Source: Peterkaempfera bronchialis (lineage in GTDB: Bacteria; Actinomycetota; Actinomycetes; Streptomycetales; Streptomycetaceae). From it: a stretch of 64,000 bases of DNA. The stretch is taken from the NCBI RefSeq assembly GCF_003258605.2, contig NZ_CP031264.1, forward strand, positions 3,720,001 to 3,784,000, given 5' to 3'. Below the pieces are notes generated by a model. It saw nothing but the letters and a program-made list of their open reading frames with translations, did not search any database and was not told the DNA's origin. Both the position numbers and the translations under genes were made by a program. Positions 25,499-33,905 of the stretch are shown in pieces. Within the stretch, counting starts at the first letter, position 1. Each line of letters starts with the position of its first letter.

Positions 25499-25880
25499 GG
25501 GGAGAAGACTACGTCCTGGGAATCCCGGACAGCTGGCCATATGTTCGCTTAGGCTTGTCACAAGGTTGCGACAAGTTCCGTGATCGCTCAGTGCTCACTC
25601 TTGTGGGTGATGAGATTTGCCCGGATCGCGGGTGTATGCCAGGCGCGCTCCGGCGCCCGGAGGTCCCCGAAACCTCCGCTGGCGCACGGACCATGGCCCT
25701 CGGCTGCGGTCACTCCAGCGAGTGACGTCATGGGCACCCATAGTCCGTTCGGACCATTCGAGATTGGGCCCCGAGGGGCTGTTGCAAGTTCCCGTTCTTC
25801 CGTAACGTCCTCAACTGGCAGCGGTGAATATGCCGTTGCCGCCGTGGGGGAGCCTCGATTCGGGAGAGGACGGCGCCAGC
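25499..25880. promoter_or_regulatory. Divergent PBP/wblA intergenic region
   Basis: A 380-bp interval without a convincing gene, lower in GC than its surroundings near 25500-25625. It must hold both promoters. GTTGCAAGTTCCCGTTCTTCCGTAACGT (split here as TTGCAA and TAACGT, 15 bases apart) around 25785-25810 is a weak candidate for wblA. A long leader is usual for this gene. Confidence 0.35.
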
Positions 25881-26198
25881 ATGAGCTGGGTTGACGACTG
25901 GAGTGCGCAGGCCGCCTGCCGCACGAGTGATCCGGACGAACTGTTCGTTCAGGGGGCGGCGCAGAACCGTGCCAAGGCGGTGTGCAGCGGGTGCCCGGTG
26001 CGTACCGAGTGCCTGGCCGACGCCTTGGACAACCGCGTGGAGTTCGGCGTCTGGGGCGGGATGACGGAGCGTGAGCGCAGGGCGCTGCTGCGGCGGCGGC
26101 CCACGGTCACCTCGTGGCGCAGACTGCTGGAGACCGCGCGGACCGAGTACGAGCAGTCGGTGACCACCGGCGCTCCGGACTACGCACAGGCCGGCTGA
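25881..26198 (+). CDS. wblA: WhiB-like developmental regulator WblA, 105 aa
   Basis: Four cysteines (13, 35, 38, 44; CSGCP in the middle) bind a [4Fe-4S] cluster, followed by FGVWGGMTERERRALLRRRP, the G(V/I)WGG turn and basic tail of WhiB proteins. The sequence AACRTSDPDELFVQGAAQNR is nearly the one I recall from Streptomyces WblA, which represses antibiotic production and is needed for sporulation. ATG 25881 (MSWVDDW) fits family length; GTG 25824 would add 19 residues. The stop sits in a 15-bp tandem repeat. Confidence 0.95.
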   Translation: MSWVDDWSAQAACRTSDPDELFVQGAAQNRAKAVCSGCPVRTECLADALDNRVEFGVWGGMTERERRALLRRRPTVTSWRRLLETARTEYEQSVTTGAPDYAQAG

Positions 26199-26252
26199 AC
26201 CGCACCGCCTGAACCCGCACCGCCTGAACCCGCACCGCCTGAACCGCACCGC
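26195..26252 (+). repeat. 15-bp tandem repeat over the wblA stop codon
   Basis: CTGAACCCGCACCGC-type units follow each other about four times from 26195. The first contains the wblA TGA (26196-26198), so each copy carries a TGA. Confidence 0.85.
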
Positions 26253-26317
26253 CATGGCACCGCGCTGCCATGGCACCGTCAGCCCCGGACGGTCCCCGGT
26301 ACGGTTCCCGGTTCGGC

Positions 26318-27586
26318 TCAGGCCGGGGCGGCGCTCAGCCGCACCCCGATCTCCCGCAGGCCGTCCAGGTCATGGACGTCTCCGGGCAGCGCCGGTACCT
26401 CGGTGATGGGCACATCCGGGTAGACCGAGACAAAGCGGTCCCGGGTGCGCTGCTCACGCCCTATCACCTGCATCCGCTCGGCGTGCAGGCGCAGCAGCCC
26501 GGCGGCCAGCGACTCGGCGGCGGCTGCCGACCGGTCCGGCCCGTTCTCCGATCCCGCACCGTTCTCCGAACCGTTCTCCTCCAGGGCTTCGGCTCCGGCC
26601 AGCGCCCGCTCCGCAGTGAGCTGTGGGGCGCCGGTGGTGTGCACCCGGTTGAGCACCAGCCCGGCGAGCGGCATCCGGTCGGCCGCCAGCCGGTCGACGA
26701 AGTACGCCGCCTCGCGCAGCGCGTCCCGCTCGGGGGCGGCCACCACCAGGAACGCCGTACCGGGGGCCTGGAGCAGCTTGTAGGTGCGGTCGGCGCGCTC
26801 CCGGAAACCGCCGAACATCGAGTCCAGCGCGGCCACAAAGGTCTGCACATCCGTCAGCACATGGGCGCCGACCACCTTGTCGAGCACTCCGGTGACCAGC
26901 CCCATTCCGGCGCCGAGGAACTTCATGGCGCCGCGCCCGCCCACCTTGGCCGGGGCCATCAGCACCCGGATGAACCGCCCGTCCAGGAACGACCCCAGGC
27001 GGTTGGGCGCGTCCAGGAAGTCCAGCGCGGAGCGGCTGGGCGGGGTGTCGACCACGATCAGGTCCCACTCGTCCCTGGCGCGCAGCTGGCCCAGCTTCTC
27101 CATCGCCATGTACTCCTGCGTCCCGGCGAAGCCGGCCGACAGGGACTGGTAGAAGGGGTTCTCCAGGATCGTCCGGGCGCGCTCCGGGTCGGAGTGGGCG
27201 ATGACGATCTCGTCGAACGTCCGCTTCATGTCGAGCATCATGGCGCAGAGCTTGCCGCCGGCGTCGGGGGAGACGCCCTTCACCGGACGGGGGGTGTTGT
27301 CCAGTTCGCTGAGGCCCATGGACTGGGCGAGCCGCCGCGCCGGGTCGATGGTCAGCACCACCACCCGGCGGCCGCGCTCCGCCGCCCGCACCCCGAGCGC
27401 TGCGGCCGTGGTGGTCTTGCCGACCCCGCCCGAGCCGCAGCAGACGATGATCCGGGTCTCCGGGGCGTCGATGAGCGCGTCGATGTCCAGCGTCGTGTCC
27501 TGAGTCGTGTCCGGCGTGGTGCCCTGAGCCGTGCCCTGAGCCGTGTCCGGTGTGGTGTCCTGAGTGCTGCCCGTGCCCGCGGTCAC
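26318..27586 (-). CDS. ArsA/GET3-family ATPase, 422 aa
   Basis: Walker A is a deviant GSGGVGKTTTAAALG near residue 55, after a Thr/Gln/Asp-rich repeated N-terminal extension (TTPDTAQGTAQGTTPDTTQD). VVDTPPSRSALDFLDAP is switch II. Actinobacteria carry such ATPases as a pair beside wblA; they lack the arsenite cysteines of true ArsA, so transport of arsenite is not implied. GTG 27586 overlaps the stop of the upstream paralogue (GTGA). Confidence 0.88.
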   Translation of the reverse strand: MTAGTGSTQDTTPDTAQGTAQGTTPDTTQDTTLDIDALIDAPETRIIVCCGSGGVGKTTTAAALGVRAAERGRRVVVLTIDPARRLAQSMGLSELDNTPRPVKGVSPDAGGKLCAMMLDMKRTFDEIVIAHSDPERARTILENPFYQSLSAGFAGTQEYMAMEKLGQLRARDEWDLIVVDTPPSRSALDFLDAPNRLGSFLDGRFIRVLMAPAKVGGRGAMKFLGAGMGLVTGVLDKVVGAHVLTDVQTFVAALDSMFGGFRERADRTYKLLQAPGTAFLVVAAPERDALREAAYFVDRLAADRMPLAGLVLNRVHTTGAPQLTAERALAGAEALEENGSENGAGSENGPDRSAAAAESLAAGLLRLHAERMQVIGREQRTRDRFVSVYPDVPITEVPALPGDVHDLDGLREIGVRLSAAPA

Positions 27587-28650
27587 GCCGCCCCCCGCTT
27601 CTTCAGTTCGGCCGCCAGCCGGTAGAGGCCCCCGAGGTCCACGCCCCCGCCCAGCAGCGGGAGTTCATACGAGGGCAGGTCGAGTTGTGCCAGGTCGGCG
27701 CGTTGGTCGCGCTCCAGCAGCACCCGCGCGGAGTGCTCCCGGGCCTGGTCCAGCAGTGGGTCCAGCAGCGGCTCCACATGGGCGCGGACCGTGGCCGGGG
27801 TGCGGGACCGCCCGCCCAGACCGGCGTCGACCAGCGCCTGTGCCACCTCCTCGCGGTGGTCGCCGTCGACGGCGCGCACCGCCGCCTCGTCCAGCAGCGG
27901 CGGCCGGACCATGTTCACCACGATGCCGCCGACCGGCAGCCCGGCCTCGCGCAGCCCGCCGACGCCGTCCACGGTCTCCTGCACCGGCATCTCCTCCAGC
28001 AGGGTGACCAGGTGGACGGCGGTCTCCGGCGATCTGATGACCCGCATCACCGCCTGCGCCTGGTTGTATATCGGGCCGAACCGGGCCAGGCCCGCCACCT
28101 CGGTGTTGACGTTGAGGAACCGGGTCACCCGCCCGGTCGGCGGGGCGTCCATCACCACGGCGTCATAGGCGCGGCGGCCGTCCGGCCCCTTGCGCCGGGC
28201 GGCCTCGCACGCCTTGCCGGTGAGCAGCACATCGCGCAGCCCGGGCGCGATGGTGGTGGCGAAGTCGATGGCGCCCAGCTTCTTCAGCGCCTTCCCCGCG
28301 CGGCCGAGCTTGTAGAACATGTCGAGGTATTCGAGCAGCGCCTGCTCCGGGTCGATGGCCAGGGCGAACACCTCGCCGGTGGCGCCGCCCGGCAGGCCCA
28401 GCTGTGCCGGGGAGACCGAGGCGATCTTCCGCTCCTCGTAGGGGAGGGCGGCGATGCCGAAGAGTTCGGCGATGCCCTGCCTCCCCTCGACCTCGATCAG
28501 CAGGGTGCGGCGCCCCTCGGCGGCCAGCGCCAGGGCGAGGGACGCGGCGACGGTGGTCTTGCCGGTGCCGCCCTTGCCGCTGACCACATGCAGCCGGACG
28601 CCCTCCCAGTCCGGACCTCCATCCGGCGTGCGCGCCATGCTCGACCTCAT
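27583..28650 (-). CDS. ArsA/GET3-family ATPase, 355 aa
   Basis: Paralogue and operon leader of the downstream ATPase. SGKGGTGKTTVAASLALALA is the P-loop and VVMDAPPTGRVTRFLNVNTE the switch II region. The start may be ATG 28650 (GGGCGGG just upstream) or ATG 28638 (AGG nine bases before); the longest frame starts at 28728 without a ribosome site. The two proteins probably form a heterodimer, an inference from pairing. Confidence 0.88.
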   Translation of the reverse strand: MRSSMARTPDGGPDWEGVRLHVVSGKGGTGKTTVAASLALALAAEGRRTLLIEVEGRQGIAELFGIAALPYEERKIASVSPAQLGLPGGATGEVFALAIDPEQALLEYLDMFYKLGRAGKALKKLGAIDFATTIAPGLRDVLLTGKACEAARRKGPDGRRAYDAVVMDAPPTGRVTRFLNVNTEVAGLARFGPIYNQAQAVMRVIRSPETAVHLVTLLEEMPVQETVDGVGGLREAGLPVGGIVVNMVRPPLLDEAAVRAVDGDHREEVAQALVDAGLGGRSRTPATVRAHVEPLLDPLLDQAREHSARVLLERDQRADLAQLDLPSYELPLLGGGVDLGGLYRLAAELKKRGAA

Positions 28651-28856
28651 CCCGCCCGGCTCCGTCCGCTTGTCCGCCTGGTGAACGCCTGCCCCGTTGA
28701 ACGCCTGCCCGAACAGGGGAGTGCCCACGCGGCGAGCGTAACCAGCCCGCCCGGCGGATGGGGGGAAGCCCCCGGTGCGGAGGGGGATTTGCGGCCTTTT
28801 GTGTCGGACCTCACATGGGTGGCCGGGATGCCGGAGGGGCTGCCCGCCGCAGCCGT

Positions 28857-28862
28857 TAGAGT
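28857..28862 (+). promoter_or_regulatory. -10-like hexamer before DUF4177 gene
   Basis: TAGAGT followed by CGCCCC and then ATG 28869. There is no ribosome site, so translation from a leaderless mRNA is likely. Confidence 0.45.
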
Positions 28863-28868
28863 CGCCCC

Positions 28869-29030
28869 ATGACCAAGTGGGAATACGTGACCGTGCCGCT
28901 GCTGGTGCATGCGACCAAGCAGATCCTGGACACCTGGGGCGAGGACGGCTGGGAGCTGGTGCAGGTCGTACCGGGACCCAGCAACCCTGAGCAGCTGGTG
29001 GCCTACCTCAAGCGGGAGAAGCAGGCATGA
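28869..29030 (+). CDS. DUF4177 protein, 53 aa
   Basis: A short gene, MTKWEYVTVPLLVHATKQIL, continuing through WGEDGWELVQVVPGP and ending LVAYLKREKQA. The WEY-V and GWELVQV pattern is that of DUF4177. Its TGA overlaps the ATG of the RidA gene, so they are one operon. Function unknown; the pairing with ridA is common in actinobacteria. Confidence 0.88.
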   Translation: MTKWEYVTVPLLVHATKQILDTWGEDGWELVQVVPGPSNPEQLVAYLKREKQA

Positions 29031-29494
29031 GCAAGGTCGAGAGCCGCCTGGCAGAGCTCGGCCTGACCGTGCCGGAGGTCGTCCCGCCGCTGGCCGCCTA
29101 TGTCCCGGCCGTGCGCTCCGGCGACTTCGTCTTCACCTCCGGCCAGCTGCCGCTGGTCGCCGGGAAGATGGAGCACACCGGCAAGGTCGGCGACGAGGTC
29201 ACCGCGGAGGAGGCCAAGGCGCAGGCCCGGATCTGCGCGCTCAACGCGCTGGCCGCCGTCAAGTCGGTCATCGGCGACCTGGACCGGATCGAGCAGGTCG
29301 TCAAGGTCGTCGGCTTTGTCGCCTCGGCCCCCGACTTCACCGGTCAGCCGGGCGTCGTCAACGGCGCCAGCGAGCTGCTGGGCGAGGTCCTCGGCGACGC
29401 CGGGGTGCACGCCCGCAGCGCGGTCGGCGTCGCGGTGCTGCCGCTGGACGCCCCGGTCGAGGTGGAGATCCAGGTACGGGTCTCGGCCGGCTGA
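29027..29494 (+). CDS. RidA-family protein, 155 aa
   Basis: Enamine/imine deaminase fold: VFTSGQLPLVAGKMEHTGKV near residues 36-55, then AQARICALNALAAVKSVIGD, VVKVVGFVASAPDF and SAVGVAVLPLDAPVEVEIQV. RidA removes reactive enamines made by PLP enzymes, but the catalytic Arg at the usual R-VGV-LP position is replaced here (SAVGVAVLP), so activity may differ. Coupled to the DUF4177 gene. Confidence 0.9.
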   Translation: MSKVESRLAELGLTVPEVVPPLAAYVPAVRSGDFVFTSGQLPLVAGKMEHTGKVGDEVTAEEAKAQARICALNALAAVKSVIGDLDRIEQVVKVVGFVASAPDFTGQPGVVNGASELLGEVLGDAGVHARSAVGVAVLPLDAPVEVEIQVRVSAG

Positions 29495-29496
29495 GC

Positions 29497-29529
29497 CGTA
29501 CCGGACCCGTACCGGACCCGTACCGGACC
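29497..29529 (+). repeat. 11-bp tandem repeat after ridA stop
   Basis: CGTACCGGACC occurs three times without mismatch, beginning two bases after the ridA TGA. Confidence 0.85.
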
Positions 29530-29585
29530 CGTTGGCGGCCCCGCGTCCCAGGGAGCGACCCGTTCGCTTTCCGGGCGCGGGGCCG

Positions 29586-29591
29586 TAGCAT
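29586..29591 (+). promoter_or_regulatory. -10-like hexamer before NUDIX gene
   Basis: TAGCAT followed by CCGCCC and then ATG 29598. No Shine-Dalgarno sequence; a leaderless start is likely. Confidence 0.45.
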
Positions 29592-29597
29592 CCGCCC

Positions 29598-30473
29598 ATG
29601 GGTGATCAGCACAGTGCGATGCCGCCGTCGTGGCCGGCCCGGATCAGGGCGCTGGCGGCCGGGGAGTACCAGCCGCCGCAGCCGCGCCAAGCCGCGACCG
29701 TGGTGCTGCTGCGGGACGCGGGCCCGGCGCCCGAGGCGTATCTGCTGCGGCGCCGCACCTCCATGGCCTTCGCCGCCGGGATGTACGCCTTCCCGGGCGG
29801 CGCCGTGGACCCGCGCGACGCGGAGCTGCATGTCGGCTGGGCCGGACCGCCGCCCGAGGAGTGGGCGCGGCGGCTGGGCACCGACCCGGCCACCGCGCAG
29901 GCGGTGGTCTGCGCCGCCGTACGGGAGACCTTCGAGGAGTCCGGGGTGCTGCTGGCCGGGCCCGACGGCGGCTCGGTCGTCTCCGACACCTCCGGCGAGG
30001 GGTGGCAGCGGGACCGGGCGGCGCTGGAGGCCCACGACCTCTCCCTCGCGGAGTTCCTGCGGGCCCGGAGCCTGGTGCTCCGCAGCGACCTGCTGGGCGG
30101 CTGGGCGCGCTGGATCACTCCCGAGTTCGAGGAGCGGCGCTATGACACCTGGTTCTTCGTCGCGGCGCTGCCCGCCGGGCAGCGGGCCGCCGACACCACC
30201 GGGGAGGCGGACCGGGTGGTCTGGATGGGCCCCGCCGAGGCGGTGGCGGGCGTCGAGGCGGGACGGATGGGCATGCTGCCGCCGACCGTCACGGTGCTGC
30301 GCGAACTGTCCCCGCTGACCACCGCGCAGGCGGCGCTCGCCGCGTCCGGCGACCGCAGCCTGGCCCCGGTGATGGCGGAGACCCGGGTGGACGGGGACCG
30401 GGTGACAGTGCGCTGGCCCGGGTACGAGCACCTCACGCTGGACTTCCCGGCCGGCACGGGCGGTGGACGATGA
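29598..30473 (+). CDS. NUDIX hydrolase, 291 aa
   Basis: The Nudix box is split by an insertion: GMYAFPGGAVDPRDAELHVG near residue 55, and later AVRETFEESGVLLAG, giving the GxPGGxx...REx2EExG pattern of NUDT19-like CoA diphosphatases. WFFVAALPAGQR and VVWMGPAEAV complete the fold. It overlaps the metallo-hydrolase start by four bases. Confidence 0.88.
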   Translation: MGDQHSAMPPSWPARIRALAAGEYQPPQPRQAATVVLLRDAGPAPEAYLLRRRTSMAFAAGMYAFPGGAVDPRDAELHVGWAGPPPEEWARRLGTDPATAQAVVCAAVRETFEESGVLLAGPDGGSVVSDTSGEGWQRDRAALEAHDLSLAEFLRARSLVLRSDLLGGWARWITPEFEERRYDTWFFVAALPAGQRAADTTGEADRVVWMGPAEAVAGVEAGRMGMLPPTVTVLRELSPLTTAQAALAASGDRSLAPVMAETRVDGDRVTVRWPGYEHLTLDFPAGTGGGR

Positions 30474-31291
30474 CAGGCATACTCCCCGGCGCACCGCTGG
30501 CGCGGATCGGTGGCCCGGCGACCGAGCGGGCGGTCTGCGTACTGGCCCCCAACCCGTCCCCGATGACGCTGGACGGCACCAACACCTGGATCGTCGCCGA
30601 GCCGGGGTCGGACCAGGCGGTGGTGATCGACCCGGGGCCGCTGGACGAGGGGCATCTGCGGGCGGTGGTGCGCACCGTGGAGGAGGCCGGCCGCCGGGTC
30701 GCGCTGACCCTGCTCACCCACGGCCACGCCGACCACGCCGAGGGCGCGGGCCGCTTCGCCGAGCTGACCGGCACCCCGGTGCGGGCGCTGGACCCGGCGC
30801 ACCGGCTTGGCGACGAGGGGCTGCACCATGGCGATGTGATCACCGTCGGGGGGCTGGAGCTGCGGGTGGTCGGCACCCCCGGCCACACCTCCGACTCGTT
30901 CTCCTTCCACCTGGTCGCCGACGGCGCGATCCTCACCGGCGACACGCTGCTGGGCCGGGGCACCACCATGGTCGCCCACCCGGACGGGCGGCTCGGCGAC
31001 TACCTGGACTCGCTGCGCCGGCTGCGGGCCCTCGCCGCCGGGCACGGGGTGGTGACGGTGCTGCCCGGCCATGGGCCGGTGCTGGGCGATGCGCTGGGCG
31101 CGGTCGACTTCTATCTGGCGCACCGGGCCAACCGGCTGGCGCAGGTGGAGACCGCGGTGGAGGCGGGCCACCGCACTCCGGCGCAGGTGGTGGCTCAGGT
31201 GTACGCGGATGTGGACCGGGCGCTCTGGCCGGCCGCCGAGCTCTCGGTGCGGGCGCAGCTGGAGTACCTGGACGAGCACGGGCTGATCTGA
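30470..31291 (+). CDS. MBL-fold metallo-hydrolase, 273 aa
   Basis: Metallo-beta-lactamase fold: LTHGHADHAEGAGRFAELTG (HxHxDH) near residue 85, GHTSDSFSFHL, TGDTLLG and LPGHGPV. NPSPMTLDGTNTWIVAEPGS at the start resembles LACTB2-like hydrolases, which cut RNA or thioesters; the substrate is unknown. Forms an operon with the NUDIX gene and ends at a bidirectional terminator. Confidence 0.9.
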   Translation: MTGILPGAPLARIGGPATERAVCVLAPNPSPMTLDGTNTWIVAEPGSDQAVVIDPGPLDEGHLRAVVRTVEEAGRRVALTLLTHGHADHAEGAGRFAELTGTPVRALDPAHRLGDEGLHHGDVITVGGLELRVVGTPGHTSDSFSFHLVADGAILTGDTLLGRGTTMVAHPDGRLGDYLDSLRRLRALAAGHGVVTVLPGHGPVLGDALGAVDFYLAHRANRLAQVETAVEAGHRTPAQVVAQVYADVDRALWPAAELSVRAQLEYLDEHGLI

Positions 31292-31330
31292 CCTGATCCG
31301 ACCCTGACCGGGCCCGGGCGTCCGTACGGC

Positions 31331-31366
31331 GCAGGGGCCGGACACCGTATGGTCTCCGGCCCCTGC
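31331..31366. terminator. Bidirectional terminator
   Basis: GCAGGGGCCGGA and TCCGGCCCCTGC make a perfect 12-bp stem, extended inside by ACC/GGT, between the convergent MBL and crp genes. Confidence 0.88.
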
Positions 31367-31387
31367 GGTCCGCTGCGAGAGGGGGGC

Positions 31388-32062
31388 TCAGCGGGAGCGG
31401 CGGGCGAGGCGCTCCACGTCGAGCAGGATCACCGCGCGGGCCTCCAGCCGCAGCCAGCCTCGGCCGGCGAAGTCGGCGAGCGCCTTGTTGACCGTCTCCC
31501 GGGAGGCGCCGACCAGCTGGGCCAGTTCCTCCTGGGTGAGGTCGTGCACCACGTGGATGCCCTCCTCCGACTGCACGCCGAAGCGCCGGGAGAGGTCCAG
31601 CAGGGCCTTGGCGACTCGGCCGGGGACATCGGAGAAGACCAGGTCGGACATGCTGTCATTGGTCCTGCGCAGCCGGCGGGCGATGGCCCGCAGCAGCGAC
31701 ATGGCGACCTCGGGGCGCGCGTGCAGCCACGGCTGGAGGTCGCCGTGGCCGAGGCCCAGCATCTTGACCTCGGTGAGCGCGGTGGCGGTGGCCGTGCGCG
31801 GGCCCGGGTCGAAGAGGGAGAGCTCGCCGATCATCTCGCTGGGGCCCAGGACGGCGAGCATGTTCTCCCGGCCGTCGGGCGAGGCGCGATGCAGCTTGAT
31901 CTTGCCCTCGACCACCACATAGAGGCGGTCGCCGGGGTCGCCCTCGTGGAACAGCGATTCGCCGCGCGCGAGGGTCACCTCGGTCATCGAGGCGCGCAGC
32001 TCCGCCGACTGCTCGTCGTCGAGTGCCGCGAAGAGCGGGGCACGCCGCAGAACATCGTCCAC
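31388..32062 (-). CDS. crp: Crp/Fnr-family cAMP-responsive regulator, 224 aa
   Basis: GTG 32062 follows AGGAGG at eight bases; longer frames are rejected on that ground. The cyclic-nucleotide domain has GELSLFDPGPRTATATALTE, the phosphate-binding cassette, with FHEGDPGDRLYVVVEGKIKL before it. The C-terminal winged HTH is TQEELAQLVGASRETVNKAL. The Streptomyces orthologue binds cAMP and controls germination, development and antibiotic production. Divergent from nth. Confidence 0.94.
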   Translation of the reverse strand: MDDVLRRAPLFAALDDEQSAELRASMTEVTLARGESLFHEGDPGDRLYVVVEGKIKLHRASPDGRENMLAVLGPSEMIGELSLFDPGPRTATATALTEVKMLGLGHGDLQPWLHARPEVAMSLLRAIARRLRRTNDSMSDLVFSDVPGRVAKALLDLSRRFGVQSEEGIHVVHDLTQEELAQLVGASRETVNKALADFAGRGWLRLEARAVILLDVERLARRSR

Positions 32063-32248
32063 GAGCTTCCTCCTGTTCGGCCGGGTCATCCGGCTCCCCA
32101 TCATGCACGACGGGAAAACAGTGCGATCAATCACAAGGATGACGTATCCCCTGTCGATCATATGAGGAGGGGGGTGGTGTGTAGTGCCATACGGCCCGGA
32201 TCGGGCACCTTCCTGATCGCTTTCCTGATCGCTGTCGGTGGTGGGCCG

Positions 32249-32254
32249 TAGGCT
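32249..32254 (+). promoter_or_regulatory. -10-like hexamer before nth
   Basis: TAGGCT followed by GGTCGG and then GTG 32261; no ribosome site between them. Leaderless start suspected. Confidence 0.45.
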
Positions 32255-32260
32255 GGTCGG

Positions 32261-33064
32261 GTGTCCAAGACCCCTGTGCGCAGCCCGAAGCAGGAGAGCC
32301 GGCTGGGCATGGTCCGCCGGGCTCGGCGGATCAACCGTGAGCTGGCCGAGGTGTATCCCTACGCCCATCCCGAGCTGGACTTCGAGGATCCCTTCCAGCT
32401 GCTGGTCGCGACGGTGCTGTCGGCGCAGACCACCGACCTGCGGGTGAACATGACCACGCCCGCGCTCTTCGCGAAGTACCCCACGCCGGAGGACATGGCG
32501 GCGGCGGTGCCGGAGGAGCTGGAGGAGATGATCCGGCCGACCGGCTTCTTCCGGGCCAAGGCGAAGTCGCTGATCGGGCTCTCGATCGCGCTGCGGGACC
32601 GGTTCGGCGGGGAGGTGCCGGGCCGGCTGGAGGACCTGGTGACCCTGCCGGGGGTGGGGCGCAAGACCGCCAATGTGGTGTTGGGCAATGCCTTCGGCGT
32701 CCCCGGGATCACCGTGGACACCCACTTCGCCCGGCTGGTGCGCCGCTTCGGTTGGACGGAGGAGACCGAGCCGGAGCGGATCGAGGCGGCGGTCGGTGCG
32801 ATCTTCCCGAAGAGCGAGTGGACGATGCTCTCGCACCGGGTGATCTTCCACGGCCGGCGGATCTGCCATGCTCGCAGACCGGCCTGCGGCGCCTGCCCGA
32901 TCGCGGAGCTCTGCCCGTCGTACGGCGAGGGCGAGACCGATCCGGAGAAGGCCAGGAAGCTGCTGAAGTACGAGATGGGCGGCAAGCCCGGCCAGCGGCT
33001 CAAGCCGCCGGCCAACTTCCCCGGAGAGGCGGCGGCGATCAAGGCGATGGAGGAGGACTCCTGA
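32261..33064 (+). CDS. nth: Endonuclease III, 267 aa
   Basis: DNA glycosylase/AP lyase for oxidised pyrimidines. [20 protein letters not shown], the helix-hairpin-helix [20 protein letters not shown] with the catalytic Lys, [14 protein letters not shown] with the catalytic Asp, and a [4Fe-4S] motif C-x6-C-x2-C-x5-C ([17 protein letters not shown]). The C-terminal extension is normal for actinobacteria. Two bases separate it from the next NUDIX gene. Confidence 0.96.
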   Translation: MSKTPVRSPKQESRLGMVRRARRINRELAEVYPYAHPELDFEDPFQLLVATVLSAQTTDLRVNMTTPALFAKYPTPEDMAAAVPEELEEMIRPTGFFRAKAKSLIGLSIALRDRFGGEVPGRLEDLVTLPGVGRKTANVVLGNAFGVPGITVDTHFARLVRRFGWTEETEPERIEAAVGAIFPKSEWTMLSHRVIFHGRRICHARRPACGACPIAELCPSYGEGETDPEKARKLLKYEMGGKPGQRLKPPANFPGEAAAIKAMEEDS

Positions 33065-33066
33065 GG

Positions 33067-33798
33067 ATGGGCGTGGCGGTCGAGCGGGAGGGGCTGCCCG
33101 GTTGGCTTCAGCCGGTGCGGGACGCGGCAGAGCGGGTGGAGCCGCAGCAGTTGAGCCGGTTTCTGCCGCCGCCGGTGGGCGGACGGCGCTCGGCGGTGCT
33201 GATGCTCTTCGGCGAGCAGGCGGAGGGTCCGGACCTGCTGCTGATCGAACGGGCCAGGTCGCTGCGCTCGCACGCGGGGCAGCCGTCCTTCCCCGGCGGC
33301 GCGCTGGATCCGGAGGACGGGGACCCTAGCGGCCCGGGTCCGGTCAATGCGGCGCTGCGGGAGGCGCAGGAGGAGACCGGGCTGGATCCGGCGGGCATCC
33401 AGGTCTTCGGGGTGCTGCCAGACCTCTACATCCCGGTCAGCGACTTCGTGGTGACCCCGGTGCTGGGCTGGTGGCGGTCGCCCTCCCCGGTCGGGCCGGT
33501 GGACCCGGCGGAGGTGGCCTCGGTCTTCCGGGTGCCGGTGGCCGACCTGACCGATCCGGCGAACCGGGCCCGGCTGCGCCATCCCAGCGGCTTCACCGGG
33601 CCGGCCTTCCTGGTGGCGGGGCAGGTGGTCTGGGGGTTCACCGCCGGGGTGATCGACCGGGTGCTGCACTACAGCGGGCTGGAGCGGCCATGGGACCACT
33701 CCCGGGTGGTGCGGCTCTCCGAGGACGCCTTCGGCCTGGCGCTCGGGGAGCCCGACCGGGTCCAGGACCCCGGCCCGGAGCTGACCCCCGGCGGGTGA
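33067..33798 (+). CDS. NUDIX hydrolase, CoA pyrophosphatase-like, 243 aa
   Basis: ATG 33067 lies two bases after the nth stop with GGAGGA further back. RSLRSHAGQPSFPGGALDPE near residue 70, then AALREAQEETGLDPAGIQV, is the box of NUDT7/CoA-cleaving Nudix enzymes (LRSHxGQ-FPGG). YIPVSDFVVTPVLGWW follows. Predicted to cleave CoA or derivatives to phosphopantetheine and 3',5'-ADP. Confidence 0.93.
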   Translation: MGVAVEREGLPGWLQPVRDAAERVEPQQLSRFLPPPVGGRRSAVLMLFGEQAEGPDLLLIERARSLRSHAGQPSFPGGALDPEDGDPSGPGPVNAALREAQEETGLDPAGIQVFGVLPDLYIPVSDFVVTPVLGWWRSPSPVGPVDPAEVASVFRVPVADLTDPANRARLRHPSGFTGPAFLVAGQVVWGFTAGVIDRVLHYSGLERPWDHSRVVRLSEDAFGLALGEPDRVQDPGPELTPGG

Positions 33799-33833
33799 CC
33801 CCGGCGGGCGGGTCTCCCGCACCCGCCGGGGTC
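33797..33833. terminator. Bidirectional terminator
   Basis: GACCCCGGCGGG and CCCGCCGGGGTC form a perfect 12-bp stem between the convergent NUDIX and MFS genes. Confidence 0.8.
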
Positions 33834-33854
33834 GTACGACCGGTTTCTCCTGGT

Positions 33855-33905
33855 CACTCCATGCCCGGGCTACTCCATGACCGGGTTACTCCATGACCGG
33901 GATGG
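33855..33905 (-). repeat. 16-bp tandem repeat over the MFS stop codon
   Basis: CACTCCATGCCCGGGC, TACTCCATGACCGGGT and TACTCCATGACCGGGA follow each other. The last copy encodes the final PVME and stop (TAA at 33886-33888, minus strand) of the MFS protein, so stop and terminal codons were copied outward. Confidence 0.85.

Noticed and set aside
26318-28650. Arsenic resistance operon
   Set aside because: The two ArsA-like ATPases lack the arsenite-binding cysteines and have no arsB, arsC or arsR nearby; the pair is a conserved neighbour of wblA.
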